Origin: Billgrantia saliphila
GTDB taxonomy: Bacteria > Pseudomonadota > Gammaproteobacteria > Pseudomonadales > Halomonadaceae
Assembly (NCBI RefSeq): GCF_002930105.1
Contig: NZ_PJRN01000005.1
Span: forward strand, 62,001 to 126,000
Reading direction: 5' to 3'
Length of the DNA stretch: 64,000 bases
Shown here: positions 26,758-35,208 of the stretch, one piece after another
Position numbering within the stretch: position 1 is the first letter of the stretch
Layout of the letters: each line of letters begins with the position of its first letter
Notes under the pieces: model-generated
The model's database searches: none
Seen by the model: the letters and a program-made list of their open reading frames with translations, nothing else
What the model was told of the DNA's origin: nothing
Program-made: the position numbers and the translations under genes

Positions 26758-27807
26758 TCAGTCTCGACCCGTCGTTCCCGCCTCCGGCTCCAGCCCCCAA
26801 CCAAGCTCCAGCGTCACCCCGACAACGCCGCCCTCGACAAGGCGCCGTGACGAGTGAGCGAGCAGCGCCGAGCCATCGGCCAGGCGCAGCCCGAGCTCGT
26901 AGCGCTCGCCGCGAAAGATCGCCCGCTCCACCCGCGCCCGCATGCCGCGCTCGCCCAGGCGTACATGTTCGGGGCGAATCAGCACGGGGCCTCGCCCTTG
27001 CGGCCCCGCCTCTCCAGCGGCCGACATCAGGGCCTCACCCTGCAGCCACTGCCCGGGCGCGGCACCCGGCAGCATCAGCACGCTGCCCTGGCCGATGAAG
27101 CCGGCCAACCATTCACTGCGCGGTTGACGATAGAGGGTTTCGGGGGTCGACCACTGCACCAGCCGTCCCTCGCGCATCACGGCGATGCGATCGGCCAGCG
27201 CCATCGCCTCGCCCTGGTCGTGGGTGACGTAGACGAGCGTGGCGCCACTGCGGCGATGGAAGGTGCGAAAGCCCTCCTCCATGGTGGCGCGCAGGTGGCG
27301 GTCGAGATTCGCCAGCGGCTCGTCGAGCAACACCACTGACGGCGAGGCTACCAGGCAGCGGGCCAGCGCCACGCGCTGACGCTGGCCCCCGCTGAGCTCC
27401 TGCGGGCGGTGCTCGGCCAACGCCGCGAGCTGTACCATGGCGAGCGCCTCGTCGACGCGGCGGCGATAGTCGCGACCGCCGACGCCGCGCAGCTTGAGCG
27501 GGTAGCCGACGTTATCGGCCACGTTCATGTGCGGCCACAACGCATAGGACTGGAAGACCATGCCCATGTGCCGCTCCTCGGGAGGCACATGGCAGGTCGC
27601 GTCGGACAGCGTCCGGTCGCCGAGCCGGATGCGCCCCTCGCTGGGATGCTCGAAGCCCGCCAGCATGCGCAGCACAGTGGTCTTGCCGCAACCGCTGGGT
27701 CCGAGCAGTGCCACGAACTCCCCCGGGGCGACGTCCAGCGTCAGCCCGCTCACCGCCGCATGCTCGCCGAAACGCTTGCCGACACCATCCAGACTCAGTT
27801 CCGCCAA
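26758..27807 (-). CDS. ABC transporter ATP-binding protein, ferric/polyamine type
   Basis: A 349-residue cytoplasmic ATPase. It has Walker A GPSGCGKTT near residue 39, VFQSYALWPHMNVADNVGYPL, signature LSGGQRQRVALARCL, Walker B VVLLDEPLANLDRHLR and switch YVTHDQGEAMALADR. A C-terminal TOBE-like domain (about 250-349) has RPEHVRLGERGMRARVERAIFRGERYELGL. This is the FbpC/PotA group. The start is the TTG at 27807 behind GGGGGG, overlapping the permease stop by 13 nt; the apparent extension to 29349 is a shadow in the permease gene. It serves with the two genes upstream. Confidence 0.9.
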   Translation of the reverse strand: MAELSLDGVGKRFGEHAAVSGLTLDVAPGEFVALLGPSGCGKTTVLRMLAGFEHPSEGRIRLGDRTLSDATCHVPPEERHMGMVFQSYALWPHMNVADNVGYPLKLRGVGGRDYRRRVDEALAMVQLAALAEHRPQELSGGQRQRVALARCLVASPSVVLLDEPLANLDRHLRATMEEGFRTFHRRSGATLVYVTHDQGEAMALADRIAVMREGRLVQWSTPETLYRQPRSEWLAGFIGQGSVLMLPGAAPGQWLQGEALMSAAGEAGPQGRGPVLIRPEHVRLGERGMRARVERAIFRGERYELGLRLADGSALLAHSSRRLVEGGVVGVTLELGWGLEPEAGTTGRD

Positions 27808-29495
27808 GGGATCACCCCCCGCGGCAGGCGTGAAGCCAGCAGGCTCAGCGCCAGCATCATCAGCGCCACCACGGCGACGACCAGCACCGCCACTGCCGAG
27901 GCCAGCACGCTGTCGCCGCCCTGGTCGAGGGTGTAAACGAGAACACCCAGCGTCTCGTTGCCGGCGCTCCACAGCAGCGCCGAGACGGTGAGTTCGTTCA
28001 CCGCAATCAGGAACACCAGCAGACCGCCGGCGAACAGCGCCGGAGCCATCAGCGGCAGCACGATGCCGGAAAGACGCCGCCACAGGCCGGCGCCTGCCAG
28101 TTGGGCGGCCTCTTCGAGCGACGGGTCGAGCTGCGCCAGGCTCGCCGTCACGGGCTTCAGGCCGACCATCAGGAAGCGTGCCAGGTAGGCGATGAAAATC
28201 AGCCCTAGGGTGCCGTAGAGCGTCACCTCGACCAGCGGCAGCGGTCGCACGAACAGCAGGATGCAGGCTACCGCCAGCACCACCCCCGGCAGGGCGTAGG
28301 GCAGCTCGATGGCGCCGAGGGCCAACCCCTGCCAGCGCCGCGGCAGACGCAGCAGGCGATAGGCCAGCGGCAGGGATACGGCCATCAGCGTGAGCGCAGC
28401 TCCGCCGGCCAGCCACAGGCTGTTGTGCAGGGCCCGGCGCGTCACGCCCTGGCGTCCCAGCATTTCGCGGTAGGCTTCCAGCGTGGCGCTCTCGATCGTC
28501 AGCGGTACCCCCATGGCCGGAACCAGCGAACCCACCACCAGCGCCAGCAGCGGAGCGACGAGGAGCACCGCGAGCAGCGCCGCGAGGCCGGCTTCGACCC
28601 AGCCTCGCCAGCGACCCAGCGACAGGTCGTGCGCCCGCCCCACGTGACCGATCAGGCCGAAGCGGCTGCGCTTCATCAGTCGCTGCTGCAGAGCGACGCC
28701 GGCCAGCGCCAGCCCGCCGATCAGCATCGACAGGACGGCCATCTCGGCCAGCACGCCGGTGCCGAAGCCTGCCATACGCTGATAGATCAGGGTGGGCAGC
28801 ACATGGTAGCCGGCGGGGATGCCGAGCATGGCGGGGATGCCGAAGTTGCCGAGATTGGAGACGAAGGCCATGGCGCCGCCGGCGACCAGCCCGCCGCGCG
28901 TGAGCGGCAGCACGGTATGCCACCACACCTGGAACGGCCGGGCACCACTGATGCGCGCGGCTTCCACCAGCTCGCGCGGCAGCGCCACCAGGCTGGTACG
29001 CAGTGCCAGGAACACTAGTGGCGCGCTCTGGATGCCCAGCAGCAGGGCAATCCCCTCGCCCGAATGGAGCGGCTGGGGGCTGCCCAGCGCCGGGGCCACG
29101 CCCAGGCTGTTGAGCAACGGACTGGCCGGGCCGAACAGCTGCAGCCAGCTCAATGCGGTGACCTGGGGCGGGATCATCATCGGCAGCATGAAGCAGAACA
29201 TCAGCATGCCCTTGCCGCGCACGTCGGTCAGGGTGATGGCGAAGGCGAACAGACCGCCCAGCAGCAGCGCGATCAACATGCCCAGCACGCTGGTATAGAC
29301 GCTGTGCCACAGCGCCAGCCAGGTACGGGACGAGGAGAGAACGCGCCACAGCGGGGCCTCATTGCCCAGACCGAGATCGCTGAGGGCTTCCACCAGCAGG
29401 CGCAGGCTGGGGGTCAGGCTGAGCAGCAGGATCGCCCCCAGTAGCAGGGAGAGCAGCCAGCGCTGCTGGCTGCCCGGCGCTGCCATCGACGGCAT
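27795..29495 (-). CDS. ABC transporter permease, FbpB-like double-length
   Basis: A 566-residue inner-membrane protein with about twelve helices in two similar halves. Each half carries a BPD_transp EAA loop: VEAARISGARPFQVWWHTVLP in the first and EEAAQLAGAGLWRRLSGIVLP in the second. A fused double permease is typical of ferric (FbpB, SfuB) and some phosphonate or thiamine importers. The start has GGAGG 5 nt upstream, which forms part of the end of the preceding binding-protein gene (gap 2 nt), so the two are coupled. Confidence 0.93.
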   Translation of the reverse strand: MPSMAAPGSQQRWLLSLLLGAILLLSLTPSLRLLVEALSDLGLGNEAPLWRVLSSSRTWLALWHSVYTSVLGMLIALLLGGLFAFAITLTDVRGKGMLMFCFMLPMMIPPQVTALSWLQLFGPASPLLNSLGVAPALGSPQPLHSGEGIALLLGIQSAPLVFLALRTSLVALPRELVEAARISGARPFQVWWHTVLPLTRGGLVAGGAMAFVSNLGNFGIPAMLGIPAGYHVLPTLIYQRMAGFGTGVLAEMAVLSMLIGGLALAGVALQQRLMKRSRFGLIGHVGRAHDLSLGRWRGWVEAGLAALLAVLLVAPLLALVVGSLVPAMGVPLTIESATLEAYREMLGRQGVTRRALHNSLWLAGGAALTLMAVSLPLAYRLLRLPRRWQGLALGAIELPYALPGVVLAVACILLFVRPLPLVEVTLYGTLGLIFIAYLARFLMVGLKPVTASLAQLDPSLEEAAQLAGAGLWRRLSGIVLPLMAPALFAGGLLVFLIAVNELTVSALLWSAGNETLGVLVYTLDQGGDSVLASAVAVLVVAVVALMMLALSLLASRLPRGVIPWRN

Positions 29496-29497
29496 CG

Positions 29498-30481
29498 TCA
29501 GCCTCCGAACAGCTCGCTGAAGCGCTGCTTATGCACCTCGGCCTGCTCCAGGGCGCGTTCGGCGTCGAGCGGCATCACGCGGATCTCGTCACGGGCGGGG
29601 AAGCCCGGGGGCGGCTCGATACCGTCGAGCGCCGGCAGGTAGCCCTGCTGGCTGACCAGTTGCTGTCCCTCTTCGGAAAGCAGGAAATCGACGAACCGCT
29701 GCGCGGCCTGGGGATTGCGGGCCTCGGCCAGGATGGCCACCGGCTCGGTCACGGCGGTGACGCCCTCCTCGGGAAAGACGAAGGCCACCGGTGAGCCCTT
29801 GGCCGCCTCGCGGATGGGCAGGAAGTCCACTACCACCCCATAGGGCTTGGTTCCCCCGGCCACGTCGTTGAACACGCCGCCATTGCCGCCCTGGGCCTCT
29901 GCCCGGTTGGCAGCCAGCGCCTCGTAGTAGTCCCAGCCCAGGTCGGGATGCTGGGTCAGCGCGGCCAGGTGGATCAGGGCGGCACCGGAGTAGAGCGGGC
30001 TGGGCATGGTCACCTGACCGGCATAGTCGTCGTCGACGAGCTCCCGCCAGCTCGTCGGTGCCCGCTCGGCGCGCGTGTTGTAAACGATGCCGGTGGTGAT
30101 CAGCTTGGTGCCGTAGTAGTAGCCTTCGGGATCGTAGAGCGAAGCGTCATAGCGGTCGCGCGATTCGCTCAGGTAGGGCTGCAGCCTGCCCTCCTGCTCG
30201 AGCGACTCCATGGTCACGCTGTCGGCGATCAACAGCACGTCGGGCTTGGCCATGCCGGCCTCGAACTCCGAGCGCAACCGGGTCATCAGCTGCGTGGTGC
30301 CGTCTCGCACCCACTCCACCTCGATGTCGGGGTGGGCGGCCTGGAAGGCGTCCACGGTCTGCTGGGCATCGCTGTTGGGCTGACTGGTGTAGAGCACCAG
30401 CGTGTCGGCCTGGGCCTGGGCAAGCAAAGAGAGACCGGCCCACAGGCAGGCCAGGGCGGTACGGGTGAGGCATCGGGACAT
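29498..30481 (-). CDS. ABC transporter periplasmic binding protein, FbpA-like
   Basis: A 327-residue secreted protein. The signal peptide MSRCLTRTALACLWAGLSLL ends near AQAQA. The mature part is a type-2 periplasmic binding fold: DTLVLYTSQPNSDAQQTVDAF, WVRDGTTQLMTRLRSEFEAG, KPDVLLIADSVTMESLEQEG and PSPLYSGAALIHLAAL. It belongs to the FbpA/SfuA iron-binding group by pattern, but the tyrosines needed for ferric binding cannot be assigned safely; related proteins carry 2-aminoethylphosphonate or other anions. It is the first gene of the binding-protein/permease/ATPase operon and has GGAG upstream. Confidence 0.88.
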   Translation of the reverse strand: MSRCLTRTALACLWAGLSLLAQAQADTLVLYTSQPNSDAQQTVDAFQAAHPDIEVEWVRDGTTQLMTRLRSEFEAGMAKPDVLLIADSVTMESLEQEGRLQPYLSESRDRYDASLYDPEGYYYGTKLITTGIVYNTRAERAPTSWRELVDDDYAGQVTMPSPLYSGAALIHLAALTQHPDLGWDYYEALAANRAEAQGGNGGVFNDVAGGTKPYGVVVDFLPIREAAKGSPVAFVFPEEGVTAVTEPVAILAEARNPQAAQRFVDFLLSEEGQQLVSQQGYLPALDGIEPPPGFPARDEIRVMPLDAERALEQAEVHKQRFSELFGG

Positions 30482-30674
30482 GGGACTGGCTCCTGTCGGG
30501 TAAGCAGTCCCACGTTAGTGCCGCCGCCTTACAGCTTTGTGACGCCTACAGAGGAGACGGCCTTAAAAACTGACTTCGGTCAGCCAAACGTCATGTTCTT
30601 ATAAAAAAACTTGCCTTCCCTTTGCCGGTGCGCTCTGCGAGACTCCTGCACCTATTTTGTGCAATCGGGCAACG

Positions 30675-31202
30675 ATGAAGACCTATTTCGCCAAGATGCG
30701 CGCCGAGCGAATCCAAGCTCCCAGCCCGGACTGGCAGGACGCCCTGTGGTCCTGGTTCGGTGCGTTCAGCGGGATGGGTGCCATCTGTTGGCTCAGCGCG
30801 CACTGGTTGTCCCACCATCTGCTGATCGTAGCCTCCTTCGGCGCCACCTCCGTGCTGCTCTATGCCGCCCCAGACAGTCCGTTCGCACAGCCGCGTAACG
30901 TCCTGCTGGGGAGCATGCTCTCCGCTCTGGTGGGGGTAGGCTGCTTCCAGCTATTGGGCAGTACCGCGCTGGCCGTCACGCTCGCCGTGTCGCTCTCGGT
31001 GCTCGTCATGCAGCTCACGCATACCGTGCATCCCCCGGGAGCCGCCGCGGCGCTGGTCGCCGTGATCGGCGGTCCACCGATCACGGCCCTGAATTGGTGG
31101 TACCCCTTGATGCCGATCGGCATCGGTTGCAGCGTCATGCTGCTGGTGGCAATCCTGGTCAACAATCTGGCCCGCCATCGGCGCTATCCGCGCTACTGGT
31201 AG
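30675..31202 (+). CDS. HPP family membrane protein
   Basis: A 175-residue inner-membrane protein with four to five helices and the family motif HTVHPPGAAAALVAVIGGPP. The first helix pair is WSWFGAFSGMGAICWLSAHW and LIVASFGATSVLLYAAP; the end is IGCSVMLLVAILVNNLARHRR. Some HPP proteins are linked to nitrite transport, but the bacterial function is not established. The ATG at 30675 is chosen; a GTG six codons earlier is possible and neither has a strong ribosome binding site. It lies convergent to fdsD, only 9 nt from its end. Confidence 0.85.
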   Translation: MKTYFAKMRAERIQAPSPDWQDALWSWFGAFSGMGAICWLSAHWLSHHLLIVASFGATSVLLYAAPDSPFAQPRNVLLGSMLSALVGVGCFQLLGSTALAVTLAVSLSVLVMQLTHTVHPPGAAAALVAVIGGPPITALNWWYPLMPIGIGCSVMLLVAILVNNLARHRRYPRYW

Positions 31203-31211
31203 CAGACGATC

Positions 31212-31448
31212 TCACCCCGCGCGGGCGACCTGCTCCTGCGCCAGCCGCTCGACGGCCTGCCTGGCCACGGGCGAGAGCTTGCTGCCGTCCTCGCGCAGGT
31301 AGTCGACGATCTGGCGCTTCATGCTGCGAGCCCAGAATTTCTTGAGGTGGGTGGATACGCGCTCGGCCGCGGCGTCGCCATAGTGAACGTTGTTGGCGGC
31401 GATCTGGTTGGCCATGTGGATCAGGGAATCGAGCTGGCTGCGACTCAT
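31212..31448 (-). CDS. fdsD: NAD-dependent formate dehydrogenase delta subunit
   Basis: A 78-residue cytoplasmic protein (MSRSQLDSLIHMANQIAANN, KFWARSMKRQIVDYLREDG). It matches the FdsD family, which is needed for maturation or stability of the soluble molybdenum formate dehydrogenase. The start at 31448 fits the family; the frame continues upstream to 31580 inside fdhD without meaning. It is the last gene of fdsGBA-fdhD-fdsD, 7 nt after fdhD, in the order known from Cupriavidus and Rhodobacter. Confidence 0.93.
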   Translation of the reverse strand: MSRSQLDSLIHMANQIAANNVHYGDAAAERVSTHLKKFWARSMKRQIVDYLREDGSKLSPVARQAVERLAQEQVARAG

Positions 31449-31455
31449 GGCGGGG

Positions 31456-32280
31456 TCAACCTCCGCTGGCATGGGAGACCGGCAGCGCTGCGCTTGCCGG
31501 CTGGTGGTAGATGACATGACGCCCCGAGCGGGCGAAGCCGACCAGCAACAGACCCGCCTGGCGTGCCTGCTCGATGGCAAGCGAGGTGGGTGCCGATACC
31601 GCGATCAAGCAGCCGATGCCGGCGCCGGCGCATTTCTGCACCATCTCGTAGCTGGCACGACTGGAGACCAGAACAAAGCCGTCCTGCGCTTCACGGTCAC
31701 GTCTCGCCAGTGCCCCGATCAGCTTGTCCAATGCGTTGTGCCGGCCCACGTCCTCACGCGCCAATAGCACCTGTCCGGCAAGGTCGCACCAGGCCGCGCC
31801 ATGGGTGGCGCCGGTCTCGCGCTGCAACGGCTGGTGCCAGCGCAGCATCTCGAGAGCGTGCTGAATGGCGTCGTCGGCCACGACGGGAGCGACGACCGGG
31901 GCGATCGGGCGGATCGCCTGATCCAGCGATTCGGTGCCGCACAGGCCGCAGCCGGTGCGCCCGGCCAGGCTGCGCCGACGCTGCTTGAGTTCCATGAAGC
32001 GCTGGGTGGCGATCTGCAGGTGCACGGCGATACCGGCGGCCTCTTCGCGCACCTCCAGGCCGTAGAGCTCCTCGGGCGCCTCGAGGATGCCCTCGGTGAG
32101 GCTGAAGCCGAGGGCGAAGTCCTCCAGGTCGGCGGGCGTGGCCATCATCACGGCATGCGAGATGCCGTTGAAGACCAGCGCCACCGGGGTCTCCACGGCG
32201 ATGCTGTCATCGGTTAACTCGGTGCCGCCGGCCCGGCGCACGTCCACCGGGGCTCGGCAGCTGCTGGGGTCGTCACTCAT
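31456..32280 (-). CDS. fdhD: Formate dehydrogenase sulfurtransferase FdhD
   Basis: A 274-residue cytoplasmic protein that transfers sulfur from a desulfurase to the molybdenum cofactor, a step required for formate dehydrogenase activity. The functional Cys pair lies in TGCGLCGTESL near residue 120. Other family blocks are DLEDFALGFSLTEGIL, REDVGRHNALDKLIGAL and VLVSSRASYEMVQKCAGAG. The ATG at 32280 has GGAG 7 nt upstream; a GTG at 32286 is less likely. It overlaps the end of fdsA by 8 nt. Being the only fdhD in the window, it may serve both Fds and the selenoprotein FdoG. Confidence 0.95.
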   Translation of the reverse strand: MSDDPSSCRAPVDVRRAGGTELTDDSIAVETPVALVFNGISHAVMMATPADLEDFALGFSLTEGILEAPEELYGLEVREEAAGIAVHLQIATQRFMELKQRRRSLAGRTGCGLCGTESLDQAIRPIAPVVAPVVADDAIQHALEMLRWHQPLQRETGATHGAAWCDLAGQVLLAREDVGRHNALDKLIGALARRDREAQDGFVLVSSRASYEMVQKCAGAGIGCLIAVSAPTSLAIEQARQAGLLLVGFARSGRHVIYHQPASAALPVSHASGG

Positions 32281-35191
32281 TAGCACGCTCCGCTGAGGGC
32301 TGCTTGCCCGCTTCGTCCTTCACGCCGCGCAGCAGCTCGAGCTGGAGCCGGTCGAAATTCTGGAACTGGCGCTGCCAGGCAGACGGCTGGCTGACCTTCT
32401 CGACCTGCACGGCGGTCACCTTGTACTCCGGACAGTTGGTCGCCCAGTCGGAGCTGTCGGTGGTGATCACGTTGGCCCCGCTGCCCGGGTGGTGGAAGGT
32501 AGTGTAGACCACCCCCGGCGGCATGCGGTCGCTGATCCGGGCGCGCAGCACCGTCTGGCCGGCACGGCTGGTGATGCCGACCCAGTCGCCGTCGCGCACA
32601 CCGCGCAGCTCGGCGTCCGCGGGGTGCAGCTCGAGCACGTCCTCGTCGTGCCAGGCCTGGTTGCCGGTGCGCCGGGTCTGGGCGCCGACGTTGTACTGGG
32701 AGAGGATGCGCCCGGTGGTCAGCAGCAGCGGGAAGCGGCGGTTGCTGAGCTCGGCGCTCTCCACGTAGTCGGTGATGGCGAACTGGCCGCGGCCGATGGG
32801 GAAGTCCTCGATGTGCATGGTCGGCGTGCCTTCTGGATGCGCCTCGTTGCACGGCCACTGGATGCTGCCCAGTTCGTCGAGCCGCGCGAAGCTGACACCG
32901 GCGAAGCTCGGCGTGAGGCTGGCGATCTCGTCCATGATCTCTGCCGGATGATCGTAGTGCATGGGGTAGCCCAGCGCGTTGGCCAGGTCCACGGTTACCT
33001 CCCAGTCCTCCTTGCCGGCCAGCGGCGGCATCACCTTGCGTACCCGATTGATGCGCCGCTCGGCGTTGGTGAAGGTGCCGTTCTTCTCCAGGAAGGAGGA
33101 GCCCGGCAGCAGCACGTGGGCGTACTTGGCCGTCTCGTTGAGGAATATGTCCTGCACGATCAGGCACTCCAGCGAGCGCAGCGCCTGTTCCACGTGCTGG
33201 GTGTTCGGGTCGGACTGGGCGATGTCCTCGCCCTGCACATAGAGCGCCTTGAAGTCGCCGGCGACAGCGGCGTCGAACATGTTGGGGATGCGCAGCCCCG
33301 GCTCGTCGTCGATGGGCACGCCCCAGGCCGCCTCGAAGCGCTCGCGCACGGCGGGATCGCCGACATGCTGATAGCCCGGCAGCTCGTGGGGGAAGGAGCC
33401 CATGTCGCAGGAGCCCTGGACGTTGTTCTGTCCGCGCAGCGGATTCACGCCCACGCCTTCACGGCCGATATTACCGGTGGCCAGGGCCAGGTTGGCGATG
33501 CCCATGACCATGCTCGAGCCCTGGCTGTGCTCGGTGACGCCGAGGCCGTAGTAGATAGCGCCGTTGGGCGCGCGGGCGTAGGTGCGCGCGGCGCGGCGCA
33601 CCTGCTCGGCCGGCACGCCGGTGACCGCCTCGACGTGCTCGGGCGAGTGGCGCTCGTCGAGGATGAACTCGCGCCAGGCCAGGTAGCCTGACTCGTCGCA
33701 GCGGCCGGCGATGAACTCACGGTCCTCCAGCCCTTCGCTGATCACCACGTGGGCCAGGGCGTTGACCATCGCCACGTTGGTGCCGGGGCGCAGAGCGAGA
33801 TGCTGGGCGCCGCGATGGTGCGGCGTCTTGAGCAGGTCGATGCGCCGCGGGTCGATCACGATCAGCTCGGCGCCCTGGCGCAGGCGGCGACGCATCTGCG
33901 AGGCGAATACCGGGTGGGCGTCGGTGGGGTTGGCGCCGATGACGACGATGGCATCGGCCTTCATTACCGAATCGAAGGTCTGGGTACCGGCGGACTCGCC
34001 CAGGGTCGCCTTTAGGCCGAAGCCGGTGGGCGAGTGGCACACCCGCGCGCAGGTGTCGGTGTTGTTGTTGCCGAAGGCCGCGCGCACCAGCTTCTGCACC
34101 AGGTAGGTCTCCTCGTTGGTACAGCGCGACGAGGTGATGCCGCCGATGCTCTCACGACCGTACCGGGCCTGGATCGCCTTGAGCCGCTCGGCGGCGAAGG
34201 CAATCGCTTCCTCCCAGCCCACCTCACGCCAGGGCTGGTCGATCGACTCGCGAATCATCGGCGTTTTCAGCCGATCCGGATGGGTGGCGTAGCCGAAGGC
34301 GAAGCGGCCCTTGACGCAGGAGTGGCCGTGGTTGGCGTCGCCGCCCTTGTACGGCACCATGCGCACCACCCGGTCGCCCTGCATCTCGGCCTTGAACGAG
34401 CAACCCACGCCGCAGTAGGAGCAGGTGGTGACCACGCTGTGTTCCGGCTGGCCCTGCTCGATCACCGATTTCTCCATCAGCGTCGAGGTCGGGCAGGCCT
34501 GCACGCAGGCCCCGCAGGAGACGCACTCGGAGTCCATGAAGGCCTCGCTCTGCCCCGCGGCGACCTTGGACTCGAAGCCACGCCCCTCGATGGTCAGGGC
34601 AAAGGTGCCCTGCACTTCATTGCAGGCACGCACGCAGCGCGAGCAGACGATGCACTTGCTGGGGTCGAAGCTGAAGTAGGGGTTGGAGTCGTCGGTCTCG
34701 GCCGCCAGGTGGTTCTCGCCGTCGAAGCCGTAGCGCACCTCGCGCAGGCCCACCGCGCCGGCCATGTCCTGCAGCTCGCAGTCACCGTTGGCCGGGCAGG
34801 TCAGGCAGTCCAGCGGGTGGTCGGAGATGTAGAGCTCCATCACGTTGCGCCGCAGCTTGGCGAGCCGCGCGTTCTGCGTGGTGACCTTCATTCCGTTCTC
34901 GACCGGCGTGGTGCAGGAGGCCGGCAGCCCGCGCTTGCCCTCGATCTGCACCGCGCACAGGCGGCAGGAGCCGAACGCCTCGAGGTTGTCCGAGGCGCAC
35001 AGCTTGGGAATATTGATATCGGCCAGGGCCGCGGCGCGCAGTACCGAGGTACCCTCGGGCACGCTGATCTCGGTGCCGTCGATCTCGAGGGTGACGAGCG
35101 TCTCGGAGAGCCGTGCCGGGGTGCCGTAGTCGCGTTCCGGCAAAAGGTGCTGGGGAACGGACGCCTGCTTGGGGTCGTAATAGTGCAACAT
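32273..35191 (-). CDS. fdsA: NAD-dependent formate dehydrogenase alpha (molybdenum) subunit
   Basis: A 972-residue cytoplasmic catalytic subunit that oxidises formate to CO2. The N-terminal 2Fe-2S domain (CASDNLEAFGSCRLC and a later Cys) is followed by a His-ligated cluster motif HPLDCLTCPANGDC, two ferredoxin clusters CIVCSRCVRAC and CVSCGACVQACP, then the catalytic 4Fe-4S CSYCGVGC. The Mo ligand is Cys, in TDTCARVCHSPTGFGLK, unlike the Sec of FdoG. A C-terminal molybdopterin domain closes the protein. Length matches FdsA of Cupriavidus and Rhodobacter. AGGAGG stands 6 nt before the ATG at 35191; the frame runs on into fdsB to 35584 without meaning. It lies 17 nt after fdsB. Confidence 0.97.
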   Translation of the reverse strand: MLHYYDPKQASVPQHLLPERDYGTPARLSETLVTLEIDGTEISVPEGTSVLRAAALADINIPKLCASDNLEAFGSCRLCAVQIEGKRGLPASCTTPVENGMKVTTQNARLAKLRRNVMELYISDHPLDCLTCPANGDCELQDMAGAVGLREVRYGFDGENHLAAETDDSNPYFSFDPSKCIVCSRCVRACNEVQGTFALTIEGRGFESKVAAGQSEAFMDSECVSCGACVQACPTSTLMEKSVIEQGQPEHSVVTTCSYCGVGCSFKAEMQGDRVVRMVPYKGGDANHGHSCVKGRFAFGYATHPDRLKTPMIRESIDQPWREVGWEEAIAFAAERLKAIQARYGRESIGGITSSRCTNEETYLVQKLVRAAFGNNNTDTCARVCHSPTGFGLKATLGESAGTQTFDSVMKADAIVVIGANPTDAHPVFASQMRRRLRQGAELIVIDPRRIDLLKTPHHRGAQHLALRPGTNVAMVNALAHVVISEGLEDREFIAGRCDESGYLAWREFILDERHSPEHVEAVTGVPAEQVRRAARTYARAPNGAIYYGLGVTEHSQGSSMVMGIANLALATGNIGREGVGVNPLRGQNNVQGSCDMGSFPHELPGYQHVGDPAVRERFEAAWGVPIDDEPGLRIPNMFDAAVAGDFKALYVQGEDIAQSDPNTQHVEQALRSLECLIVQDIFLNETAKYAHVLLPGSSFLEKNGTFTNAERRINRVRKVMPPLAGKEDWEVTVDLANALGYPMHYDHPAEIMDEIASLTPSFAGVSFARLDELGSIQWPCNEAHPEGTPTMHIEDFPIGRGQFAITDYVESAELSNRRFPLLLTTGRILSQYNVGAQTRRTGNQAWHDEDVLELHPADAELRGVRDGDWVGITSRAGQTVLRARISDRMPPGVVYTTFHHPGSGANVITTDSSDWATNCPEYKVTAVQVEKVSQPSAWQRQFQNFDRLQLELLRGVKDEAGKQPSAERANE

Positions 35192-35208
35192 GTCGTACCT
35201 CCTCCCGC

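Noticed and set aside
26758..29349. A 863-codon frame suggesting a permease-ATPase fusion
   Set aside because: The upstream part is the permease gene read in another frame; the ATPase starts at 27807 and the true permease frame is intact.
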